DNA of 34,449 nt from positions 1-34,449 of the forward strand of contig CAIPDT010000079.1 in NCBI GenBank assembly GCA_903863905.1, given 5' to 3'. This DNA is from an uncultured Methylococcaceae bacterium. Lineage in GTDB: Bacteria; Pseudomonadota; Gammaproteobacteria; Methylococcales; Methylomonadaceae. The first letter of the stretch is position 1. Each line of letters begins with the position of its first letter. Below are positions 1-5,895 of the stretch, piece after piece. The translations under genes and the position numbers were made by a program. Under the pieces are notes generated by a model, which saw nothing but the letters and a program-made list of their open reading frames with translations, was not told the origin of the DNA and did not search any database.

Positions 1-20
1 CAAGCGTATTATAATTAACC

Positions 21-110
21 AGTGACTTAAGTAATCAATCACCCTGATAGACAGTAAAAAATAAACTGATTTTATCAAATATATTAAGGACTTAAACTCC
101 TTAAGTCACT
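21..110. repeat. 11-bp inverted repeat at the left edge
   Basis: AGTGACTTAAG at 21-31 is matched exactly by its reverse complement CTTAAGTCACT at 100-110. The interval between is AT-rich and has no open frame worth calling. It lies immediately before the tandem repeat block. The arms could be the edge of a small mobile element or simply part of a larger structured intergenic region; the sequence alone does not decide. Confidence 0.4.
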
Positions 111-118
111 TAAAATTA

Positions 119-494
119 TTAAAAGCCAGCTATTATAGTTTAAATTCCGGCTGTTATAGTTTAATTCCCGGCTGTTTTAGAATTTCCTCGGGTGTAATGG
201 ATGAAACACCCGCCTTTTGAGCATAAACTCCGCTGTTATATATTAAACACCCACCGTTTGTTCATAAACTCCGGCGCTTAACGATAAACACCCACTTTTT
301 GATCATTAACACCCGCTGTTAACGTTATAACAACAGCTTTTTACCATTAACACTCGCTGTTAACTCTAAAACGCCCACCTTTTCATCATACCCCCCCGCT
401 GTTAACTCTATAACACCGACCTTTTCATATCAAACACCCGCTGTAAACTATATAACCCCAACCTTATAATATCAAACACCCGCTTTTTAACAAG
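119..494. repeat. Degenerate compound tandem repeat (two alternating ~21-bp half-units)
   Basis: From 204 to 494 there are 14 consecutive half-units of 20-23 bp, starting at about 204, 225, 245, 266, 286, 308, 329, 349, 369, 389, 412, 432, 454 and 474. Most begin AACACCC or AAACTCC. Two types alternate: one continues like CACCTTTTCATC, the other like GCTGTTAACTCTAT, giving a compound period of 40-43 bp. Three more divergent 20-bp units of the GGCTGTTATAGTTTAA type lie at about 119-180. There are no unique spacers, so this is not a CRISPR array. The block ends about 170 bp before the fibronectin-like gene. No coding frame is convincing here, and its function is unknown. Confidence 0.75.
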
Positions 495-540
495 TTTCAC
501 TTTTTTTGACCCATAACCAACACGCTATAAAACGTATCAC

Positions 541-554
541 TAGGGAATACCCTA
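541..554. promoter_or_regulatory. Palindrome TAGGGAATACCCTA upstream of the FN3-like gene
   Basis: This is a 5-bp-arm palindrome (TAGGG, AATA, CCCTA) in the otherwise AT-rich leader of the gene starting at 665. It could be an operator for a dimeric regulator or a small hairpin in the 5' leader. No consensus promoter elements can be fixed with confidence between 495 and 660. Confidence 0.25.
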
Positions 555-664
555 TTAAATCTCTTAAGAAAATTTATTTTGCTTAAATAAATAATTTATG
601 TATCTATATTTTTAAAAAAGACTATAGTTAACACTTAGTGGATTTTTAACGTTAGGAGAACGAA

Positions 665-1279
665 ATGAAGAAAACCAAAGTGGCTTTAAACTTTATTCAA
701 TTATCGGTCGGAAAAAAAATTATTTTATATCGAAGCATCGTCGGATGCTTGCTCGGTAATGATTATTTTTTAATCCTCCCGATTTCTTTAGACATAGTGA
801 CCGCTGCTATAGATGCCCTTGAAACAGCCAGTGCTGCTGCAGAAGATGGCTCACATATCAATCTTGCCCTTCGGAAAGACGCTGAAAATGCGGCTGATGA
901 AATCTTTCGTCGCTTAGCCAGTTATGTAGAATTTACGGCTTTATACGATGAGACAATTATTATAAGCAGTGGCTTTTCCCCGACCAAACAACCTGTCATA
1001 AGTATTAAAGAAATCATAACAGCTGTACATGGTTCGCATTCGGGCGCTATTAAAATATCGACCCCTTCACAAGTTAGGGTCTATTCCCATGAATGGAGAA
1101 TGCGAAAAGTATCCACAACGGGCGTGGTAAATCCTTGGACTCATATTACGACCACAACTCAATGCTCTTATGAGGTCACTGGCCTTGAAGTGAGTGCAAC
1201 TTATGAGTTTGCGGTTGCCAACGTAACCCCAGACGGCGTTTCTGATTATTGCCCACCCGTTTCCATCATTGTTATTTAA
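665..1279 (+). CDS. Fibronectin type III-like domain protein of unknown function
   Basis: The 204-residue product has a helical, Ala/Glu-rich N-terminal half (about residues 40-95, with AADEIFRRLASYVE) and a C-terminal half (about 110-204) that reads like a fibronectin type III sandwich: a W at the start of the domain, the strand-turn YEVTGLEVSATYEFAVA, then DGVSDYCPPVSI. No signal peptide or membrane anchor is convincing. The ATG at 665 is supported by AGGAG at 654-658. Similar small proteins with a helical head and FN3 tail are, as I recall, annotated only by the domain in bacterial genomes. The gene is isolated between a tandem repeat block and transposase/toxin debris, so it is probably accessory. 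The function is not known to me; binding or structural roles are possible. Confidence 0.7.
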   Translation: MKKTKVALNFIQLSVGKKIILYRSIVGCLLGNDYFLILPISLDIVTAAIDALETASAAAEDGSHINLALRKDAENAADEIFRRLASYVEFTALYDETIIISSGFSPTKQPVISIKEIITAVHGSHSGAIKISTPSQVRVYSHEWRMRKVSTTGVVNPWTHITTTTQCSYEVTGLEVSATYEFAVANVTPDGVSDYCPPVSIIVI

Positions 1280-1311
1280 GATATTGATTTGAAGAACACA
1301 CTATTTGTAAA

Positions 1312-1347
1312 GGGGGAGTGTCCAGAATTGTTGCTCATCACTCCCCT
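1312..1347. terminator. GC-rich hairpin after the FN3-like gene
   Basis: GGGGAGTG (1313-1320) pairs with CACTCCCC (1339-1346), an 8-bp stem with an 18-nt loop, about 35 bp after the stop of the FN3-like gene. There is no U-tract, so it may act only weakly as a terminator, and it overlaps the end of the transposase remnant. Confidence 0.3.
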
Positions 1348-1547
1348 AAGCATTTATCCATAATGCGACGATCCAAACATTGACGAGAAAGAATGCTCAA
1401 TTCTATTTCCGCCATATTTAACCAGTTACCACGTTTGTGTGTGTAATCGATATCCGATTTACCCAGAATTCTTAGGGCTTCCTCGGGTGCGAATGCCTTA
1501 TACAGATTAACCAAGAAACCAAGGGGTCTACCCCCAATGCCAGTAAG
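1338..1547 (-). pseudogene. IS630-family transposase, C-terminal remnant
   Basis: The minus strand reads an open stretch from an in-frame TAA at 1548-1550 to the TGA at 1338-1340. Its product contains LYKAFAPEEALRILG, then RGNWLNMAEIELSILSRQC and LDRRIMDK. The WLNMAEIELS block with the following RQCLDRRI is the characteristic C-terminal DDE region (with the last catalytic Glu) of IS630-type transposases, usually preceded by a Y-x-P-KHGS-type stretch. The N-terminal domain and the first two catalytic Asp residues are missing and there is no start codon in context, so this is a dead fragment. No terminal inverted repeats or TA duplication are identifiable. Confidence 0.75.
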
Positions 1548-1632
1548 TTAAGATATAACACTCTAATTATAAAGCGCTTTTATAGGCTGTAATTAGCCTC
1601 AACTTCATGGTTAAAGCCACGCCTGACAAGAT

Positions 1633-1806
1633 TTAGTGATAGTCAAGATAATCGACAACATAAACATCGCCATCTTCAAATTTAAAAATGACTCGCCAAT
1701 TGGCCTGAACGGTAACGGCCAAAAAACCCGCCAGATTACCTTTTAAAGCGTGAAGTAGCAAGGCGGGTGAATCAATGTCAGTCATTACCTTGGCATCATT
1801 AAGAAT
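1633..1806 (-). pseudogene. HigB/RelE-type toxin, C-terminal remnant
   Basis: The minus strand ends at the TAA 1633-1635 with LLLHALKGNLAG, NWRVIFKFEDGDVYV and DYLDYH. These match the C-terminal half of HigB-type (plasmid maintenance killer) mRNA-interferase toxins, which read LHPLKG, GNWRITFRFEDGD and end near YxDYH. The normal N-terminal ~45 residues are absent, because a stop codon lies just upstream of about 1806, where the endonuclease gene ends in another frame. An in-frame ATG at 1785 would give only about 50 residues. No intact HigA antitoxin gene follows. I read this as a truncated toxin gene cut by arrival of the restriction cassette. Confidence 0.7.
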
Positions 1807-3205
1807 CTGACGATGCTACATCCACAAATTCAAATTGTTTGTATAGAGTATCCAGATGTTTGTGATTAACCCTAAATTGACTACGGCACTTGAGCCTTGG
1901 GTTTTGACAAGAAGCGTTTTGTAGCTTGATACCTGGATCATAAAACACTTTTCCCAAATGCATAGCAGAAAGAACCATTTCAAAACTCGTCCCCGTCCCC
2001 AGTTCTATATCTTTACCATAGTAATATTCAATTAAACTTGACTGAGTACGCCAAATACAGGGAATATAAACTGCTTGTGAGTGTTTCCTTTTCCAGTGAT
2101 CCATAAGTTTGGCAAAACTCCAACTGGCAGTAATATTATTTGAGCCATCTAGCAACACTATTGCGCCTGTTGCATCGGTAATAGCGGAATTTTCCGCATC
2201 AAAACCAACAAGTTGCATTGTTAAGTTAGTAAGGCTCTGACATTTCCCAACAATGTGTTTGCCTCCAAAATTCATTCGGTCTTCCTTACCACTTCTATCT
2301 GCATAACCGTAGGCTCTTACAAACGCTATTGCGCCCGAGGTGGCGTAATAACCACCATTAGGTTCTGGGGTCATTAAAGTTGTTAGCTTTGCTCCAACTC
2401 TTGGAAGTCTGGTAACCCCGAATTGTTTGACTTCCCAGCCTAGGTAATCAGGTTCTGCTATGCCATTTGGAGAGATACCCAACATTGCTTCCAGCGTATA
2501 ACCTCCACCATTAAGCGCATTGTATGGTGCAAACACACCATTTGAATTAAGTTTCCGACTGGTTATCCAACCCATGTTATGAATCTCAAGCAGCTTATGT
2601 ATAAGCGCCCCTCTCGTAGATTCTACAGGGCCAGCATGTTGAATATCCAGTTGCCAGATGACCTTACTGATTTTAATGAAATCTGCACTTGCAAGCTCAT
2701 TGGAAAGATTGTTTTCTGGTGTTACAAGATAGGCATAGATTGATTCATCATTTGCAACACCCATAATGAGCCATCTACCCTCACTACGACCTTGTTTATT
2801 TGGGTCCATCCATTTACTGGCATCTACTTTTGAGCTACGCAAAAACCCTGAAAATCTGACTTCAGGATACTGAGGGTAATAAATTAGTTTGGCGTGGGGA
2901 GCTTGGTAAATAGTGCCATCATCGCCAACCCAAGAAAATTTGAGAGAGGCTTGGTATTTAATTTTTCGATTGGGATCAGTCGTTTTCCCTGAATCGGAAG
3001 ATGATGCAGCTATTTCTCCTGTGGGGAGAAAAGGTAAATCCGTTAAATGACTTCCAAAATAAGGCTGATTCTTACTATTATCATTGCCGGTGAGTTTCTT
3101 TACATATATCTGGGATGCGCCTAGATCCTGCAAAATCCTGGTAACTTTTTCCAAGCTGATTACTTGTGATGATGGGGTGTCATACGTTCCCTGATTAGAT
3201 GCCAT
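1799..3205 (-). CDS. MvaI/BcnI-family type II restriction endonuclease
   Basis: This 468-residue protein probably cleaves unmodified DNA at a CCWGG- or CCSGG-like site. The catalytic segment is at about 235-270: GGGYTLEAMLGISPNG followed by EPDYLGWEVKQF, giving D253 and E258-x-K260, the D-x4-ExK arrangement of the MutH/MvaI/BcnI PD-(D/E)xK group. Further on, KLMDHWKRKHSQAVYIP is typical of this family. MvaI itself is about 245 residues, so the first ~195 residues form an extension of unknown role. The start is supported by AGAAGG 8 nt upstream. The gene is last in a minus-strand cassette after a DNA methyltransferase and a broken small gene. Its stop overlaps a toxin remnant, suggesting an insertion boundary. 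Family membership is fairly sure; the exact site is inferred. Confidence 0.85.
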   Translation of the reverse strand: MASNQGTYDTPSSQVISLEKVTRILQDLGASQIYVKKLTGNDNSKNQPYFGSHLTDLPFLPTGEIAASSSDSGKTTDPNRKIKYQASLKFSWVGDDGTIYQAPHAKLIYYPQYPEVRFSGFLRSSKVDASKWMDPNKQGRSEGRWLIMGVANDESIYAYLVTPENNLSNELASADFIKISKVIWQLDIQHAGPVESTRGALIHKLLEIHNMGWITSRKLNSNGVFAPYNALNGGGYTLEAMLGISPNGIAEPDYLGWEVKQFGVTRLPRVGAKLTTLMTPEPNGGYYATSGAIAFVRAYGYADRSGKEDRMNFGGKHIVGKCQSLTNLTMQLVGFDAENSAITDATGAIVLLDGSNNITASWSFAKLMDHWKRKHSQAVYIPCIWRTQSSLIEYYYGKDIELGTGTSFEMVLSAMHLGKVFYDPGIKLQNASCQNPRLKCRSQFRVNHKHLDTLYKQFEFVDVASSDS

Positions 3206-3296
3206 TAAAATAACCTTCTGAAATTTATTATGAATTAGTTAGACAGATAATCAAGCCCTTCCAAGTTTTGAAGCTCAACAATACGAAAAGTAACTA

Positions 3297-3572
3297 TTAA
3301 GCGTTCAGTTGTATATCCATGCACTTCATAAATGATGGATAGGCGGCTTCGTAAACTTCATTATCGAACTGACTGAACATTTGTGAAATAGTATTATCAA
3401 GCATTCCACATTCATCGTCTGTGAAAATTTTCTCGCCCGTGGCAATCGAAACTATTGTTTTTGGTGCATCGTCGGGATGAAAAAGAAGTCTACATGCTGA
3501 CATTTCAGAGAACTAAGTTAACATGCCGTCAAAGCTTTTATCGGTAAAATCAGGAATGCGTGATGAGTTCAT
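3297..3572 (-). pseudogene. Small gene between M and R, interrupted by an in-frame amber codon
   Basis: Starting at the ATG ending at 3572, preceded by AAGAAG, a 92-codon frame runs to the TAA at 3297-3299 but has TAG at codon 20 (3513-3515). The first piece reads MNSSRIPDFTDKSFDGMLT. The second piece can restart at the ATG ending at 3503 to give a 68-residue protein beginning MSACRLLFHPDDAP and rich in Asp/Glu. That restart has no Shine-Dalgarno sequence, whereas the upstream ATG has one, so I favour one gene with a nonsense mutation or a sequencing error. I do not recognise the family. It lacks the helix-turn-helix expected of a controller (C) protein. Its position suggests an accessory or immunity-like role in the restriction cassette, which is inference only. 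Confidence 0.55.
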
Positions 3573-3606
3573 AATTGTATCTTCTTAAAAAATAGTTGCT
3601 TAATAA

Positions 3607-4842
3607 TCAATGATTGATCTGATGAATCCTTGTTTTTTTAATAATTTTTGGTGCTACAATTCTTGCGACTTCCCGTATTACAGGCATTACAACACTGTTG
3701 CCGAATTGACGATATGCTTGTGTATCACTTACTGGTATCTGAAAGGTGTCAGGAAATCCCATAAGCCTTGCACATTCCCGAGGCGTCAACCGACGAGGGC
3801 GTTTGCTTTCTCCCTGAGAAACCAGTATTTCCGAGCCGTCCTTATGGTATCTGGCAGACAGGGTACGAGCTACACTATCTGCATCCACCAAACCAAAACC
3901 GAAACCATTACCAGCCGCACGATGTTTTGCGGCATAAGCCTGAAGATAAGTCCATAAATTGGCGGTTAAGGTGTATTTACTGTTAATAATAGCCTGCGTT
4001 CCGGTCGTGTAGGGTTCTTCTGGTGTTTCGCTGCCATCCTCTGGATGTAATATGCTGGACAGGCGAGGCCCGATGGCCGGTATTTGTAAATCATCCCACG
4101 AGAAATCAGTCTTGTCACGAAAGCCCATAATAATAATGCGTTCTCGATGCTGCGGTACAAAGCGCTGCCCGTCAATAACTTTATAATGCACCTCGTAGCC
4201 TAACTCATCCCGTAACGTTTGCAGGATCACTTTAAAGGTATTGCCTTTGTCGTGAGAAAGCAGATTTTTAACATTCTCCAACATAAATGCTTTAGGCTGT
4301 TTGGCGGCAATAATACGGGCAACATCAAAAAACAGCGTGCCTTGGGTCGCACATTCAAAACCATGCGGACGTCCCAAGGCATTTTTTTTGGACACACCGG
4401 CAATACTAAACGGTTGGCAAGGAAAGCCAGCCAGTAATATGTCGTGATTAGGTACGTCATTTTCATCAATAGTGGTTATGTCCCCGACAAAAACATGATC
4501 AGTATCGTGGGGGAAATTGGCTAAATAAGTTTTCTGAGAAAACGAATTCCATTCACTGGTAAACAAGCAATGCCCACCATGGGCTTCAAAGCCCAGCCGA
4601 ATGCCGCCAATCCCTGCGAACAAGTCTATAAAAGTAAAAGGGTGTTGGTTTATTGCGTCGGTATCAACCAAAGGCAATAAGCGCTGACGAATGGCATCAG
4701 CCAGATAGTGAGGCGGTTCGGTGTCACGAACTTCCCAGCGACGAACGGTGCGGACATCCACGCCAAGAAGAACGGCAATTTCATTCTGATTATAGCGAAC
4801 GCGAGCTTGTCGCAGTAAGTCGAGCGGTTGGAGCGAGTGCAT
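3607..4842 (-). CDS. DNA (cytosine-5) methyltransferase, Dcm/EcoRII type
   Basis: This 411-residue enzyme methylates cytosine C5 in DNA, probably CCWGG. Visible in order: an N-terminal helix-turn-helix (about 18-38, [19 protein letters not shown]), motif [11 protein letters not shown] (71-80), catalytic motif IV PCQPFS with C142, motif VI ENV (189-191), motif VIII QHRER (231-235), a target-recognition region including GNGFGFGLV and [17 protein letters not shown], motif [18 protein letters not shown], and motif X RQFGNSV. The recognition-region wording is very close to E. coli Dcm and M.EcoRII, which is why I propose CCWGG. In this subfamily the N-terminal extension can bind the gene's own promoter and repress it. 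It is the first gene of the minus-strand cassette; a weak AAGAAG precedes the ATG. Confidence 0.92.
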   Translation of the reverse strand: MHSLQPLDLLRQARVRYNQNEIAVLLGVDVRTVRRWEVRDTEPPHYLADAIRQRLLPLVDTDAINQHPFTFIDLFAGIGGIRLGFEAHGGHCLFTSEWNSFSQKTYLANFPHDTDHVFVGDITTIDENDVPNHDILLAGFPCQPFSIAGVSKKNALGRPHGFECATQGTLFFDVARIIAAKQPKAFMLENVKNLLSHDKGNTFKVILQTLRDELGYEVHYKVIDGQRFVPQHRERIIIMGFRDKTDFSWDDLQIPAIGPRLSSILHPEDGSETPEEPYTTGTQAIINSKYTLTANLWTYLQAYAAKHRAAGNGFGFGLVDADSVARTLSARYHKDGSEILVSQGESKRPRRLTPRECARLMGFPDTFQIPVSDTQAYRQFGNSVVMPVIREVARIVAPKIIKKTRIHQINH

Positions 4843-4881
4843 AATAGCTTCTTTGTCTAGGAATATTTTCGGACATTATGC

Positions 4882-4905
4882 CCTATATCATTCCCATTGT
4901 ATAGG
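4882..4905. promoter_or_regulatory. Inverted repeat CCTATA-N12-TATAGG upstream of the methyltransferase
   Basis: CCTATA (4882-4887) and TATAGG (4900-4905) form a spaced inverted repeat 40-63 bp upstream of the methyltransferase start. CATAAT nearby could serve as a -10 element on the minus strand. With the N-terminal helix-turn-helix of the methyltransferase, this is a candidate autorepression operator. The rest of the 264-bp gap (4843-5106) shows only a TATAAT at 5004-5009 and a small hairpin before the plus-strand gene. Confidence 0.35.
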
Positions 4906-5024
4906 CGTCGGTAATTTAACAAATAACATGGCGGCAACCGATTTTCCGACATAATTGTGAAACTCCTTTCTCATACACTGGGTAAGATATCTCCAAAACT
5001 TGTTATAATATAACTTGAAGGGGA

Positions 5025-5042
5025 GGCTTCTTAATAGAAGCT
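5025..5042. promoter_or_regulatory. Small hairpin in the leader of the HAD-like gene
   Basis: GCTTCT (5026-5031) and AGAAGC (5036-5041) form a 6-bp stem with a TAAT loop, about 65 bp before the ATG at 5107 and about 20 bp after a TATAAT hexamer (5004-5009). It is followed by TATTTTA, so it could act as a weak terminator or as 5' leader structure. No -35 element is convincing. Confidence 0.2.
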
Positions 5043-5106
5043 ATTTTACAAGCACGCCAGAACCCATCCCCGTTTTAACCCCTCTTAATTAACCCAATAC
5101 CTTATC

Positions 5107-5862
5107 ATGAATACTTCAAGCATCTATGCGCTGGATTTTGACGGCGTTATCTGTGACAGTGCGGTCGAAACGGCCATTACCGGCTGGAAAGCCGCGCGTT
5201 CTATCTGGTTCGATATGCCAGTGGCCGTACCCACTGAGTTAATTGAACAGTTTAAATTAGTGCGTCCCATTATAGAAACGGGCTATGAAGCCATACTCGC
5301 AATGCGCCTTTTGTATCAAGAAACACCAATTACTGATATTTATAATCATTACGCCCGTTTGACTCAAGCTTTATTAGAAGAAGCCCACGTCTCTACCGCC
5401 GATCTAAAACAGCGTTTTGGTCAAACCCGAGATGCATGGATTGAAGCTGACCTTGCCGAATGGATTCATAAAAACCCCTTATTTACCGACATTGCCACTA
5501 AGCTACAACAGTTAAATCAGCACAACACCTGGTATATTGTTACGACCAAACAAGAGCGTTTTGTAAAACAGATTTTACTAGCCAATGCCATTGACTTAGA
5601 TGACAGCCATATCTATGGTTTAGATCGCAATATGAATAAACCAGCGGTGTTAAAAATGCTGTTAAACAAACATCCTGAACAAGACATTTATTTTGTTGAA
5701 GATCGCTTACCCACCCTGCTGAATGTGCTACAAGATTTAGAACTGGAGCCGATTAAACTCATTTTTGCCCCATGGGGCTACAATACTGCCCATGATAAGG
5801 CCGTGGCCGAACAAAACACTCGGATTAACTTGCAGGCACTAGACAATTTTCTTACGTTTTAA
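5107..5862 (+). CDS. HAD-superfamily hydrolase
   Basis: This is a 251-residue soluble phosphatase-like protein. Motif I is ALDFDGVICDS, with nucleophile D10 and acid D12. Motif II is the strand YIVTTK, the conserved Lys is in NKPAVL, and motif IV is FVEDR. The helical segment between motif I and II (about residues 15-125) is a C1-type cap. The closest wording I recall is a set of uncharacterised HAD proteins, including cyanobacterial ones, with ALDFDGV at the start and WGYNT near the end, as here. The substrate is unknown; a small phosphorylated metabolite is likely from the family. No clear Shine-Dalgarno sequence precedes the ATG. It begins a plus-strand run, with the permease-ATPase fusion 33 bp downstream, so co-transcription is likely. 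Confidence 0.8.
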   Translation: MNTSSIYALDFDGVICDSAVETAITGWKAARSIWFDMPVAVPTELIEQFKLVRPIIETGYEAILAMRLLYQETPITDIYNHYARLTQALLEEAHVSTADLKQRFGQTRDAWIEADLAEWIHKNPLFTDIATKLQQLNQHNTWYIVTTKQERFVKQILLANAIDLDDSHIYGLDRNMNKPAVLKMLLNKHPEQDIYFVEDRLPTLLNVLQDLELEPIKLIFAPWGYNTAHDKAVAEQNTRINLQALDNFLTF

Positions 5863-5895
5863 TATTCTTTATAACCTTATTTATAGCTGGATATA

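Noticed and set aside
177-200. Second copy of the IS630 remnant (TTCCTCGGGTG shared with 1480-1490)
   Set aside because: Only an 11-bp exact match, which is expected many times by chance in 34 kb, and the surrounding frame does not continue.
119-494. Possible CRISPR array
   Set aside because: Units are contiguous, degenerate and about 21 bp with no unique spacers, and no cas genes are present.
3206-3296. Short open frame on the minus strand between the small gene and the endonuclease gene (ending LEGLDYLSN)
   Set aside because: About 20 codons with no start codon and no ribosome binding site; likely chance or a frame-shifted tail of the small gene.
3607-4842. Open frames on the opposite strand or other frames within the methyltransferase and other large genes
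   Set aside because: They lack ribosome binding sites and domain content and lie entirely inside genes with clear family motifs.
5001-5023. AAGGGGAGG as a ribosome binding site for a gene before the HAD hydrolase
   Set aside because: No start codon follows at usable distance and no open frame begins there.
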